Of a DNA stretch of 11,198 nucleotides, positions 1 to 7,190 are shown in pieces (position 1 is the stretch's first letter; each line of letters opens with the position of its first letter). The notes below the pieces were generated by a model. The model made no database searches, was not told where the DNA came from, and saw nothing but the letters and a program-made list of their open reading frames with translations. A program made the position numbers and the translations under genes. This DNA comes from SFHK01 sp963618055 (GTDB taxonomy: Bacteria > Bacillota > Clostridia > Christensenellales > Aristaeellaceae), in the NCBI GenBank assembly GCA_963618055.1, contig CAVERI010000088.1, positions 1-11,198 on the forward strand. Reading direction: 5' to 3'.

Positions 1-2
1 CC

Positions 3-92
3 CGCCGCCGCGCCTATGGCTGCGTCTGGGCGCTCGCCGCCGTCACCGTCGGCGCAGCGGCAATCCTGTACATGCACGGCACGGCGCTGTGA
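3..92 (+). CDS. C-terminal end of a membrane protein (partial)
   Basis: An open frame enters from the left edge and stops at TGA 90-92, giving 29 residues. It begins with three arginines, followed by a mostly hydrophobic stretch (CVWALAAVTVGAAAILYM) that could form one transmembrane helix, and then a short tail. Nearly all third codon positions are G or C, as in the neighbouring genes, which supports real coding sequence. Positive charge just before the helix suggests those residues are cytoplasmic. Too little is visible to name a family. No convincing terminator follows. Confidence 0.5.
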   Translation, partial: RRRAYGCVWALAAVTVGAAAILYMHGTAL

Positions 93-131
93 CCGCTCTT
101 TTGCTGTTTTCCGCGTGCGCGGCGGAGGAAT

Positions 132-174
132 TCGTCGATGGTATCGACGAAAAAAACGTCGATGGAATCGATGA
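132..174. promoter_or_regulatory. Two tandem operator-like dyads upstream of the AlbA_2 gene
   Basis: The first dyad (132-150) is a perfect 8-bp inverted repeat with a 3-base centre, TCGTCGAT-GGT-ATCGACGA. The second (157-173) repeats it with one arm mismatch, CGTCGAT-GGA-ATCGATG. Their centres are 24 bp apart, and the copies also match as 21-bp direct repeats (133-153 and 157-177). They lie just upstream of the -35 box at 191, a usual place for an activator or co-repressor. The downstream gene ends in a winged-helix-like domain, so autoregulation is possible; that is inference. As RNA these would be small hairpins, and the first is followed by A's, not T's, so it is not a plus-strand terminator. 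Confidence 0.5.
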
Positions 175-190
175 AAATTCGCCGGACTCG

Positions 191-219
191 TTGACGGGAA
201 TCCCATCATGCGTTATAAT
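191..219 (+). promoter_or_regulatory. Sigma-A-type promoter of the AlbA_2 gene
   Basis: TTGACG (191-196) and a perfect TATAAT (214-219) are separated by exactly 17 bases. Transcription would start near 226, leaving a leader of about 20 nucleotides with the G-rich ribosome binding site before the ATG at 246. This is one of the two best matches to consensus in the window. Confidence 0.8.
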
Positions 220-245
220 GAAAGCGCTGAAGGGGGGGCGAGTCT

Positions 246-1712
246 ATGGCCATTCCGGTGAATCTGGACGATCTGATCAACCGCCGCGTGGTGGAGTCCA
301 CGCGCGTGGAGTTTAAGGCGGACTGGAATCCCACGCCGATTATTCACAGCATATGCGCGTTTGCCAACGATATTGACAACATGGGCGGCGGCTATATCGT
401 GATCGGCGTGGAGGAGGAAAACGGCTCGCCGGTCTTCCCGCTGAAGGGAATTGAAAAGGAACGGATTGACGAAATCCTCAAGAAGCTGGTCGGCCTGTGC
501 CATTGCATCGAGCCGCTGTACAATCCGATTGCGGAGCCGGTGTACTATCAGAACGTTCATCTGATCGTGATCTGGGCTCCGGGCGGGCATGGACGGCCGT
601 ACAAGGCCTCGAAGGATGTTTTCAGCGAGCGCTCCAGCAAGCTGTATTATATTCGGAAGTTCAGCAGCACGATTGTCGCGTCGCCGGACGAGGAAAAGGA
701 GCTTTTCTACGTTTCGACGGACATTCCCTTTGACGACCGCCCCAACCTTGCGGCGGACGTTTCTGACCTTGACCTCGGCCTGATGCGCCAGTATCTGAAG
801 GAAATCGGCAGCCGCCTTTACGAGCCGTCTGTCAGCATGTCGGCGGTCGAGGTGGCGAGGAATCTTCAGCTGATTTCCGGCCCGAGCGAGAATATGAAGC
901 CGCTGAACGTCGGCCTGCTGATGTTCTGCGAGGAGCCGGAGCGCTTCTTCCGCTGCGCGCGAATCGAGGTGGTGGATATTCCCGACCCTACGGGCGTAAA
1001 CATGACCGAGAAGTCGTTTACCGGCCCGATTCAGCGCCAGCTTCGGGACGCACTGGCCTACATTCGAAATTACAGCGTCAAGGAAATGGTCATCAAGCAC
1101 AAAAACCGTGCGGAGGCGGAGCGCGTGTGGAACTATCCCTACGCCGCGGTCGAGGAAATTCTCGCCAACGCGGTGTACCATCGTTCCTATCAGGTGAACG
1201 AGCCGATCACGGTTCGGATTACGCCGTCCGGCATGGAAATCACGAGCTTTCCGGGCTTTGACCGAAGCATTTCGCAGAGGGACATCGATCGGCAGCAGAT
1301 TCGGGGGCGCGTTTATCGCAACCGGCGCATCGGCGATTTTCTGAAGGAGCTTCGGCTGATTGAAGGGCGCAACACCGGCTTCCCGACGGCGATCCGGGCG
1401 CTGCGGGAAAATGGCTCCGAGCCGCTGCGCTTCGACATGGACGAGAACCGAACCTATCTTTCGGTGACGATTCCCGTGAACGAACGGTTTTTGCCAAGCG
1501 GCCGCGGCGCGGCGAAGGAGGAAGCGTATCAGGAGCGGATTCTTTCCGCGCTGGGCGAGCAGGCCATGTCTCGAAACGAGCTGGCAAGGGCGCTGGGCTA
1601 TAAGGGCGTGTCCGCAAGGCTGACGCGCACCGTGGAGGATATGCTGGCGCGCGGGATGCTTCTGAATGAGATCGTGGACGGGCGCGTGAAGCTGCGCGCG
1701 CGGAGAGGATAA
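246..1712 (+). CDS. AlbA_2 (Schlafen-type) domain / ATP-binding transcriptional regulator-like protein
   Basis: This 488-residue protein has the architecture often annotated as 'ATP-binding protein' or 'divergent AAA-4 / transcriptional regulator'. Residues ~15-145 match the AlbA_2 domain, with E17-S-T-R-V-E-F-K and a glycine-rich segment GGGYIVIGV (47-55). Residues ~295-330 resemble the HATPase_c_4 region, with an N-box-like EEILANAVYHRSY (303-315). Residues ~424-485 look like a winged helix (MSRNELARALGY followed by a recognition-helix-like stretch). Length and domain order are normal for the family. The ATG has a strong G-rich Shine-Dalgarno (about 231-239) and its own promoter and dyads upstream. 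The gene is monocistronic and convergent with the phosphatase gene. AlbA_2 is a nucleic-acid-binding fold and related Schlafen proteins can be nucleases; the true target is unknown. A regulatory role is inferred. Confidence 0.85.
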   Translation: MAIPVNLDDLINRRVVESTRVEFKADWNPTPIIHSICAFANDIDNMGGGYIVIGVEEENGSPVFPLKGIEKERIDEILKKLVGLCHCIEPLYNPIAEPVYYQNVHLIVIWAPGGHGRPYKASKDVFSERSSKLYYIRKFSSTIVASPDEEKELFYVSTDIPFDDRPNLAADVSDLDLGLMRQYLKEIGSRLYEPSVSMSAVEVARNLQLISGPSENMKPLNVGLLMFCEEPERFFRCARIEVVDIPDPTGVNMTEKSFTGPIQRQLRDALAYIRNYSVKEMVIKHKNRAEAERVWNYPYAAVEEILANAVYHRSYQVNEPITVRITPSGMEITSFPGFDRSISQRDIDRQQIRGRVYRNRRIGDFLKELRLIEGRNTGFPTAIRALRENGSEPLRFDMDENRTYLSVTIPVNERFLPSGRGAAKEEAYQERILSALGEQAMSRNELARALGYKGVSARLTRTVEDMLARGMLLNEIVDGRVKLRARRG

Positions 1713-1718
1713 AAGAGA

Positions 1719-1766
1719 CCAACGAACCGGGCGGGCTGCATGAGGACAGTCCGCCCGGTTCGTTGG
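1719..1766. terminator. Terminator hairpin between convergent genes
   Basis: A 20-bp stem (1719-1738 with 1747-1766) with one G-U pair and an 8-base loop (1739-1746) lies just after the AlbA_2 stop at 1712. Read on the minus strand it is followed by a T-rich tail (GTCTCTTTTA), so it is a good intrinsic terminator for the phosphatase gene ending at 1783. On the plus strand there is no T-run, so termination there would rely on the strong stem alone. Confidence 0.75.
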
Positions 1767-1782
1767 GAAGGGAAGGCGTGCA

Positions 1783-2376
1783 TCAATCCATGTCCGGGGT
1801 AAGGTTCCAGAGGCGGAGACGCCAGCGGGTGTTTTCGCAGCGGAAGACGCTTATGGAGGCGTTGCCGCAGGACATCTGGCGGCCGACGCGGGCGCCAAGC
1901 ACGACCTCGGCCATGGCGGTGATGAAGCCGGCGTGGGCGACGGCGGCGACGCGCGCGAGACCCTCCTCGGCGGCGACGAGGTCGAGAAATTCCTGCGCGC
2001 GGGCGAGCATATGCGCGCCGCTTTCGCAGTCGATGCCCAGCGGGGAATAGTCAAAGCTTTTGCGGCAGGCAAGGTAGCGCTCGCCGTACAGGGCCGTCAT
2101 ATCGTCGCGGGTCTTTCCGCGCATCGCGGTGTTGTTGATTTCGCGGATGATGGTGTTGAACGTGCGCGGAACGCCGGGGAACAGAATGTCCGCCGTCTGC
2201 TGCGCGCGGCGCACGTCGCTTACGTACAGGCGGTCAAACGTCAGGCTCTGCACGTGTCTGCGCGCGGCTTCGGCCTGCGCCTTGCCTGTTTCCGTGAGCG
2301 GCACGGGCGCCCAGCCCGCGTGTGTGTCGGTGAAATTCGCCAGACTTTCGCCGTGGCGGATCATATACAAGTCCAT
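1783..2376 (-). CDS. Histidine phosphatase family protein (phosphoglycerate-mutase-like)
   Basis: This 197-residue cytosolic protein carries the signature of the branch-1 histidine phosphatases. RHG at 7-9 supplies the phospho-accepting His8. VSDVRRAQQTA (52-62) holds the second active-site arginine, R-E at 78-79 supplies the likely acid/base Glu, and VAHAGF (146-151) holds the second catalytic His148. All core residues are present, so it should be active. The substrate cannot be read from sequence; relatives include sugar-phosphate phosphatases and cobalamin-pathway enzymes. The start is fixed by GGAGGA (2382-2387 on the complement) a few bases before the ATG. The gene is divergent from the acyltransferase-like gene and ends at the shared terminator 1719-1766. 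A weak promoter candidate lies on the complement near 2406-2432 (TTGTCC, 15-base spacer, TAAAAT). Confidence 0.88.
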   Translation of the reverse strand: MDLYMIRHGESLANFTDTHAGWAPVPLTETGKAQAEAARRHVQSLTFDRLYVSDVRRAQQTADILFPGVPRTFNTIIREINNTAMRGKTRDDMTALYGERYLACRKSFDYSPLGIDCESGAHMLARAQEFLDLVAAEEGLARVAAVAHAGFITAMAEVVLGARVGRQMSCGNASISVFRCENTRWRLRLWNLTPDMD

Positions 2377-2435
2377 ACGCTTCCTCCAAACGACCGTTTT
2401 CCTCCATTTTACCGCGTTTTCGCGCCGGACAAAAG

Positions 2436-2447
2436 CATGCGCGCATG
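2436..2447. repeat. 12-bp perfect palindrome in the divergent intergenic region
   Basis: CATGCGCGCATG is its own reverse complement. It lies between the phosphatase start (2376) and the extended -10 of the acyltransferase-like gene (2506). A short palindrome in GC-rich DNA may be chance, and a role as operator is only a possibility. Confidence 0.25.
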
Positions 2448-2481
2448 AAATTTTCGCGGGAGGATGGAATTTTCCGCATTC

Positions 2482-2514
2482 TTGATAGCGTTCTTTTCAT
2501 GGGCGTGGTATACT
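2482..2514 (+). promoter_or_regulatory. Extended -10 promoter of the acyltransferase-like gene
   Basis: TATACT (2509-2514) is preceded by TG plus one base (2506-2508), the extended -10 motif. The nearest good -35, TTGATA (2482-2487), is 21 bases away, too far for a standard promoter. The extended -10 probably compensates. Transcription would start near 2521. Confidence 0.5.
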
Positions 2515-2545
2515 GCCTTTTATACGTTTTTCGGGAGTGAGCGGC

Positions 2546-4009
2546 ATGAAGGAACGGCTGAGGGGCGCGTTTCAAAGGGCCTTCCGCGCGTTTGCGGTGG
2601 GAGTGATTTCCGTGCTGGCGCGGGTGCTGTTCGGCGCGCGGGTGTGCGCGGACACAGGCGCAATCGACGACAGCGCGCTGTTTCTGTGCGCGCACGAATC
2701 CGTGTGGGATTTCGCGTTTCTCATTTACGCGCTTCGGCCGCGCCGGGTGCGCTTTGTGGCCACGAGCATCGAGTTTGAGAAGAGCCGGTTCATCGCGTGG
2801 ATGCTCACGTCGCTGGGCGTGATTCAGAAAAAGCAGGGCGCGACGGACATTTCCTGCGTTCGTCAGATGGTGCGCGCGGCGAAGGAGGGCGACGTGGTCG
2901 CCGTGTATCCCGCCGGAATGACCAGCTGCGACGGCCGTCCCGCGTGGAAAATGCAGCCCGGCACCGGGAAGCTGGCGCGGCTGATGGGCGCGTCGGTGTA
3001 CGTGGCTACGCCGCGCGGCTCGTTTTTGAGCTATCCGCGCTACGCGCACGTGATTCGCCGCGGCCGCGTGGACGTGCACATTCAGCGGCTGTTCACCGCC
3101 GAGGAGGCGCGAAAAACGCCGCCGGAGGCGATTCAGGCGGCGGTCGAGAAGGCGCTGGCCTTTGACGAATGGCAGTGGCAGGCGAAGGCGCGGGTGCGCT
3201 TTCGCACGCTGAACCGCGCCAAGGGCGTGACGCGCGTTTTGTACATGTGCCCGTACTGCGGCATGTACGGCGGCATGCGCGAGCTTTCGAACGCCGTGAC
3301 GTGCGACGTCTGCGGCATGCGCGCCGAGATCGACGAATACGGCTTCTTCCGCGCCACGCAGAACACCTGCGCGCGGCGCATGGATAAATGGGTGGACATG
3401 GAACTGGACAGGCTGCGGCAGGAGCTGGCAGAGGACGATTTCGCGCTGTACGCGCCGGTGACGCTCAAGCGTCCGCGCGAAAAGGCGCACGGCTATGAAA
3501 CGGCGGACGAGGGCGAACTGCGGCTCACGAAGACGGAACTGCGCTTTTCGTCCAAGGCGCAGACGCTCGCGTGGACGTTCGCCGATTTCCAGTATCTGGT
3601 TATGAACGACGTGGACTTTCTGCACATCAACGCCGTGAACGGCGCGTATCGGTTCGTGTTCGCCGATCCCCGGCCGATCATGCGCTGGTTCTTCGCGCAT
3701 CGCATGCTGGTGGGCGGGCAGCCGGAAAATGAGGGAACGGCCGCGTCGCCTATCACGCCGGAGAGCGCGGCGGACGAGCCAATCGCCGTGGATGTTCCGG
3801 CGGCGCGGGAGGCCGCGCCGGCAGAACGAAAGACGGATAGCGCCGAGAGCGCGCCGATTGCGCGGAAGGCGGACGGCGAGAGGGTTCAGTGCGCGCCCGC
3901 GGCTATAGACGAATCGACGGTGCGGGAAGCCGTGCCGGCCGCGCAGGAAACAGATGGCGCGGCGGGTACGCAGGCGGCGCAGGAAGAGCGTTCGGCCGCG
4001 GAGGAATAA
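2546..4009 (+). CDS. PlsC-like acyltransferase fused to a zinc ribbon and a disordered tail
   Basis: From the ATG at 2546 the protein has 487 residues. GGGAG at 2533-2537 is well spaced for this start; a GTG at 2537 would itself fall in the Shine-Dalgarno. Residues ~20-200 resemble 1-acyl-glycerol-3-phosphate acyltransferases: HESVWD (50-55) fits the HX4D catalytic motif, YPAGM (121-125) sits where FPEGT is usual, and a hydrophobic N-terminus could reach the membrane. Next comes a CPYC...CDVC zinc ribbon (Cys235, 238, 253, 256). A strand-rich region (~317-392) may be a PH/GRAM-like domain. About 95 residues of Ala/Glu-rich, probably disordered tail follow. The family is usually ~200-260 residues, so this is about twice normal. 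Membrane phospholipid synthesis or remodelling is inferred. The changed FPEGT motif leaves substrate and activity uncertain. Confidence 0.75.
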   Translation: MKERLRGAFQRAFRAFAVGVISVLARVLFGARVCADTGAIDDSALFLCAHESVWDFAFLIYALRPRRVRFVATSIEFEKSRFIAWMLTSLGVIQKKQGATDISCVRQMVRAAKEGDVVAVYPAGMTSCDGRPAWKMQPGTGKLARLMGASVYVATPRGSFLSYPRYAHVIRRGRVDVHIQRLFTAEEARKTPPEAIQAAVEKALAFDEWQWQAKARVRFRTLNRAKGVTRVLYMCPYCGMYGGMRELSNAVTCDVCGMRAEIDEYGFFRATQNTCARRMDKWVDMELDRLRQELAEDDFALYAPVTLKRPREKAHGYETADEGELRLTKTELRFSSKAQTLAWTFADFQYLVMNDVDFLHINAVNGAYRFVFADPRPIMRWFFAHRMLVGGQPENEGTAASPITPESAADEPIAVDVPAAREAAPAERKTDSAESAPIARKADGERVQCAPAAIDESTVREAVPAAQETDGAAGTQAAQEERSAAEE

Positions 4010-4021
4010 CGGATCTGCCGC

Positions 4022-4192
4022 TCATCCCGCGCGGGGGAACAGCGCGCGGCGGACGGAGGACAGGAACCACGCGTATTCCCGGCTGGCCGGGTGCGCGCGC
4101 AGGAGCGCGTTCAGGCAGCTTGGGCACAGACGGAAAGAGCGATAGATGGGGTAGATCGCCGGGTTTGCGCAAAAGGTGCATTTCCGTTTCAA
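4022..4192 (-). CDS. Small zinc-ribbon protein (TTG start)
   Basis: This 56-residue gene is easily missed because it starts with TTG. On the complement, GGAGG (4201-4205) lies 8 bases before TTG at 4192-4190. The protein has CTFC near the N-terminus and CPSC about 20 residues later, a four-cysteine zinc-ribbon pattern, then a basic, aromatic C-terminus (YAWFLSSVRRALFPRAG). Third positions are mostly G or C, like real genes nearby. It ends 12 bases past the stop of the convergent acyltransferase-like gene, and its start region lies beside the promoter of the pseudouridine-synthase operon. An ATG further upstream (4243) would add 17 residues but has no clear ribosome binding site and would run through that promoter. 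A promoter candidate on the complement (TTGTTT 4236-4231, 17 bases, TATTCT 4213-4208) is very close to the Shine-Dalgarno. Function is unknown; nucleic-acid binding is a common role for such ribbons. Confidence 0.6.
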   Translation of the reverse strand: MKRKCTFCANPAIYPIYRSFRLCPSCLNALLRAHPASREYAWFLSSVRRALFPRAG

Positions 4193-4221
4193 GAAATTTG
4201 CCTCCGAAGAATAAAATTGCG

Positions 4222-4250
4222 TTGACAGGGAAACAAGGGGCATGTATCAT
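4222..4250 (+). promoter_or_regulatory. Promoter of the pseudouridine synthase / permease / Nim operon
   Basis: A perfect TTGACA (4222-4227), a 17-base spacer and TATCAT (4245-4250) match the sigma-A consensus. Transcription would begin near 4257, about 30 bases before the ATG at 4288. No other promoter was seen before 6394, so it probably drives all three genes. Confidence 0.8.
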
Positions 4251-4287
4251 CCCATGGAAGGATCGTATGCGGGAGGAAGGGCGGAAT

Positions 4288-5028
4288 ATGACGGATTGCG
4301 TGAGGGACGCGGGCTGGGTGATAGCGGTTCTGTATGAGGACAACCATCTGCTCTGCGTCGAGAAGCCGGCGAACCTGCCGGTGCAGGCGGATTCGTCGCT
4401 CGACCGCGATCTTCTGTCCATCCTGCGCGACTACGTTGGCCGCAAATACGAAAAGCCCGGCAGGGTCTATCTTGGGCTTGTGCACCGACTCGACCGTCCC
4501 GTGGGCGGCGCGATGGTGTTCGCGCGAACGTCCAAGGCCGCCGCGCGGCTGAGCGCGCAGTTTGCCGCGCACACCGTCGAAAAGCGGTATTACGCCGTGC
4601 TTCAGGGCGAGCTTCGCGCGGAAACGCGGCTTGAGAACCTTCTGGTGAGCGACGAGCGCACCGGCATGACGCGCGAGGCGAAGCCGGGCGAGGCGGGCGC
4701 GAAAAAGGCGGCGCTGGTTTCCACGCCCCTGCTCGTGCGGGACGGGCTGACGCTGGCGGACGTGCGGCTGGAAACCGGGCGCAAGCACCAGATTCGCGTG
4801 CAGCACCTTCTGGCCGGGCTTCCCCTGTGGGGCGACGCGCGCTACGGCGGCGGGAAGCCGGGGCAGCAGATCGCGCTGTGGGCGCACAGCCTGACCTTCG
4901 AGCATCCCACGCTGAAAACGCCGGTTATGGTCGAGTCCCTGCCGCCGCTTCAGGGCGCGTGGCGAAAATTCCCGGAGTACGCGTCGAAAAATTCATCCGA
5001 ATACGCAAAGGAGCGTTTTGATGTTTGA
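4288..5028 (+). CDS. RluA family RNA pseudouridine synthase
   Basis: This 246-residue enzyme converts specific uridines in rRNA or tRNA to pseudouridine. The signature HRLDRPVGG (67-75) contains the catalytic Asp69. The conserved K-R-Y-Y (99-102), TGRKHQIRVQ (163-172) and GDARYG (182-187) complete the active-site fold. There is no N-terminal S4 RNA-binding domain, which places it with the short RluA-type enzymes; the exact RNA site cannot be told. The start at 4288 is chosen for GGGAGGAAGG (4271-4280) seven bases upstream. The open frame runs back to 3889, but that extension would overlap the previous gene and lie upstream of the promoter. Its stop overlaps the start of the next gene by 8 bases, indicating translational coupling. 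Confidence 0.93.
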   Translation: MTDCVRDAGWVIAVLYEDNHLLCVEKPANLPVQADSSLDRDLLSILRDYVGRKYEKPGRVYLGLVHRLDRPVGGAMVFARTSKAAARLSAQFAAHTVEKRYYAVLQGELRAETRLENLLVSDERTGMTREAKPGEAGAKKAALVSTPLLVRDGLTLADVRLETGRKHQIRVQHLLAGLPLWGDARYGGGKPGQQIALWAHSLTFEHPTLKTPVMVESLPPLQGAWRKFPEYASKNSSEYAKERFDV

Positions 5029-5899
5029 TCTGTTTCTGGACTCCCTGCTCGACGGCCTGAAGGACGGCGCGTGGAGCCTGCCGATTCTGTTTGTCGCCTA
5101 CCTTCTGATGGAGCTTCTGGAGCGCAGCCAGCGGCTGAACGAGGAAATTCTGCACGGCTACAGCCACAAGGCCGGGCCGCTTTTAGGCGGTCTTCTGGGC
5201 GTGGTGCCGCAGTGCGGCATTTCGGGCGCGGCGGCGACGCTGTTTTCCACCGGCTCCGTCACCGTGGGCACGATGCTGGCCGTGTTCTTCGCCACGTCCG
5301 ACGAGATGCTGCCGATCATGCTTTCCTCCGCCGCGGACGGGGACATCCGGCTGTCGTCCATCCTGCTGATCGTGCTGGGCAAGGCGGCGCTGGGCGTGGC
5401 GCTGGGCTATCTGGCCGATCTGCTTCTGACGAAGTACATCCGCAGCCAGAAGAACATTCACGGCTTCTGCGAGCGCGAGCATTGCGCGTGCGACGACGAG
5501 GAGGGCAGCGTGCTCGTCTCGGCGCTGAAGCACACGCTGAAAATCGCGGTGATGCTGATCGCCGTAAACGTGATTTTGAATTTCGTGCTGGGCGTAATCG
5601 GCGTGGACAGGCTGTCCGGCTCCGTTCTGAACCGGCCTGTAATCGGCGAAATTCTGCTGGCGCTGGTGGGGCTGATTCCCAACTGCTCCGTGTCCGTGGT
5701 CATCACGGAATCGTACCTGAGCGGCCTGATCGGGCTGGGCGGGCTGTTCGCGGGGCTTCTGTCCAACGCGGGCATCGGGCTTCTGGTGCTGTTCAGAACG
5801 AACAAAAATCTGAAGGAGAACCTCGTGATCACGTCCACGCTGTACGGCCTGAGCGCCGCGGCGGGGGTCGCGATTACGCTGGTGAGCGGACTTTTCTGA
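5021..5899 (+). CDS. ArsP_2-like integral membrane permease (putative heavy-metal exporter)
   Basis: This 292-residue, very hydrophobic protein matches the family annotated as 'putative manganese transporter' or 'arsenic efflux protein' (ArsP_2, 10-TM heavy-metal exporter). It has two similar halves: VVPQCGISGAAATLFSTG (61-78) in the first and LIPNCSVSVV (218-227) in the second, each with Pro-x-Cys, typical of an internal duplication. The loop between halves carries a His/Cys cluster (H147, C150, H154, C155, C157) followed by acidic residues, a plausible metal-sensing or metal-delivery site. Export of a metal or metalloid is inferred from family; the ion is not determined. ATG at 5021 follows AAAGGAG (5007-5013), and the frame overlaps the preceding stop by 8 bases. 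Confidence 0.85.
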   Translation: MFDLFLDSLLDGLKDGAWSLPILFVAYLLMELLERSQRLNEEILHGYSHKAGPLLGGLLGVVPQCGISGAAATLFSTGSVTVGTMLAVFFATSDEMLPIMLSSAADGDIRLSSILLIVLGKAALGVALGYLADLLLTKYIRSQKNIHGFCEREHCACDDEEGSVLVSALKHTLKIAVMLIAVNVILNFVLGVIGVDRLSGSVLNRPVIGEILLALVGLIPNCSVSVVITESYLSGLIGLGGLFAGLLSNAGIGLLVLFRTNKNLKENLVITSTLYGLSAAAGVAITLVSGLF

Positions 5900-5914
5900 C
5901 GGGAGGGATTTTTC

Positions 5915-6394
5915 ATGCGGCGCGCCGACCGGGAAGTGAAGGACTTTGAGCAGATTCTGGAAATCATGCGCGGGTGCGACATCTGCGAGCTCGCGCTGAA
6001 CGACGTGGACGGCTATCCCTATGTGCTGCCGATGAATTTCGCGCAGGTCTCACGGGACGGAAAGCCCGCGCTGTATTTTCACGGCGCGCGCGAGGGCAAG
6101 AAGCTCGACCTGATCGCCCGCGACGGACGCTGCGCGTTTTCAATGAGCCGCGGGCACGTGCTGGAGCTTGCGAAGGTGGCCTGCGCGGCGACGTGGAAGT
6201 ATGAAAGCGTGCTGGGGCGGGGAAAAATCTCCGTGGTGGACGATCCCGCGGAGGGCATAGAGGCGCTCAAGGCCATCATGCGCCACTACGATCCCGACCA
6301 TGAGCACGAGTTTGACGAAAGGCATTTGCGGGCCGTCGTCATCCTGCGCATGGACGTTGAGCAGCTGACGGGCAAGCGGCGCGACCGGAAATGA
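5915..6394 (+). CDS. Pyridoxamine 5'-phosphate oxidase family protein (Nim-type flavoprotein)
   Basis: This 159-residue cytosolic protein belongs to the FMN-binding split-barrel group related to NimA 5-nitroimidazole reductases. Visible signatures include GYPYVLPMNF (33-42), LYFHGAREGKKLDLI (53-67) and YESVLGRGKISVVDD (96-110), in the usual order and at normal family length. Such proteins bind a flavin and some reduce nitro drugs, but most genomic members have unknown substrates, so drug resistance should not be assumed. ATG 5915 has GGGAGGG (5901-5907) seven bases upstream and lies 15 bases after the permease stop, consistent with one operon. It is convergent with the EFR1 gene, with only 28 bases between. 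Confidence 0.88.
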   Translation: MRRADREVKDFEQILEIMRGCDICELALNDVDGYPYVLPMNFAQVSRDGKPALYFHGAREGKKLDLIARDGRCAFSMSRGHVLELAKVACAATWKYESVLGRGKISVVDDPAEGIEALKAIMRHYDPDHEHEFDERHLRAVVILRMDVEQLTGKRRDRK

Positions 6395-6422
6395 GCCTCC
6401 GTCCGGAGCAGAGGAAATGGTT

Positions 6423-7178
6423 TCATTCTGAAACGGGATGCGTATATTGACCGTGCCGCTTCGTGCGTTTGCCATACTGAATCGCAAATTTCGGGCAATG
6501 GTGCAGGCAGCCAAGGCACATTGCGCATTGGTCTTCGACCCAGACCGGCTTTTTCTCTCTGATTTCAATGGCGGAAACGGGACAATTCCGTGCGCACAGA
6601 CCGCAGCCGATGCAGGTATTCTCTACGCTGAAATGGCTTGTTCTGCGCATGGCGTCGTATTCCAAGCCATAAAACGCCTTTGCGAGCAGCAGCGGCGGCT
6701 TGTTCTTCATAAAATCGCCGCGGGCGTGATTCCGTATTGCATGAATGATGCGGTCAATTTGCTTCTCTGCGGCTTCATTAATGCGCTGAACCTTGCTTTT
6801 GTCGCTCAGATCATATATGGGCGTCCATGTGTCCGGCATTTTTACGCTGAACTTCGCAGAGACGGAAAGACCATTGGCTTTCAGAATCGCCTCGGCAAAC
6901 TTCCCGGTCTGCCCCGGCGTCGTGCCGTAGGTCGCGGTGAACCAAAGGTAGTCCGGCTTTGTACGCAGCGTCAGCTTTTGCAGGAACTCCCGAACGACGA
7001 CCGGCAAGCCCCATGCGTAGGTCGGGCTGATGATCCCCACCGTTTTGTCCGATTCATCAAAGGAAAAGCCACGGCTTTTGCGGCAGTCGGCAATGGAAAT
7101 GGCTTTATCGCCCGTTGCAGCGGCAATGCGCCGGGCAACATATTTGCTGTTCCCTGTTGCGGAAAAATAGAAAATCAT
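6423..7178 (-). CDS. EFR1-type flavodoxin-ferredoxin electron-transfer protein
   Basis: This 251-residue protein joins an N-terminal flavodoxin-like fold to a C-terminal two-cluster ferredoxin. FSATGNS (5-11) is the FMN phosphate-binding loop, and SPTYAWGLP (51-59) is a second flavin loop. Cys189/192/195/199 and Cys218/221/224/228 form two CxxCxxCxxxC(P) sets for two 4Fe-4S clusters. It should pass electrons between flavin and iron-sulphur centres in an anaerobe's cytoplasm. It lies 12 bases downstream of the SDR gene, and its AAGGAG (7187-7192 on the complement) overlaps the SDR stop codon, so translation is coupled. This suggests it works with the SDR enzyme in one redox pathway. GC content is lower than in the flanking operons. 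Confidence 0.92.
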   Translation of the reverse strand: MIFYFSATGNSKYVARRIAAATGDKAISIADCRKSRGFSFDESDKTVGIISPTYAWGLPVVVREFLQKLTLRTKPDYLWFTATYGTTPGQTGKFAEAILKANGLSVSAKFSVKMPDTWTPIYDLSDKSKVQRINEAAEKQIDRIIHAIRNHARGDFMKNKPPLLLAKAFYGLEYDAMRRTSHFSVENTCIGCGLCARNCPVSAIEIREKKPVWVEDQCAMCLGCLHHCPKFAIQYGKRTKRHGQYTHPVSE

Positions 7179-7190
7179 GCGCTCATCTCC

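Noticed and set aside
89..316. 75-residue frame starting GTG with a lipoprotein-like N-terminus (LFSAC) and overlapping the upstream stop by four bases
   Set aside because: It runs through the dyads, the promoter and 70 bases into the AlbA_2 gene. Its repeated VDGIDE residues simply follow from the DNA dyads, and it lacks a convincing ribosome binding site.
213..1181. 322-residue minus-strand frame opposite the AlbA_2 gene
   Set aside because: It is an antisense shadow of a well-supported gene: Arg/His-rich, with no motif or ribosome binding site.
2234..3700. 488-residue minus-strand frame opposite the acyltransferase-like gene
   Set aside because: It is very rich in Arg and His, overlaps two supported genes and the intergenic promoter, and is a typical GC-rich antisense shadow.
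6397..6408. Terminator between the Nim-type and EFR1 genes
   Set aside because: Only a 5-bp stem (CTCCG/CGGAG) with no T-run on either strand.
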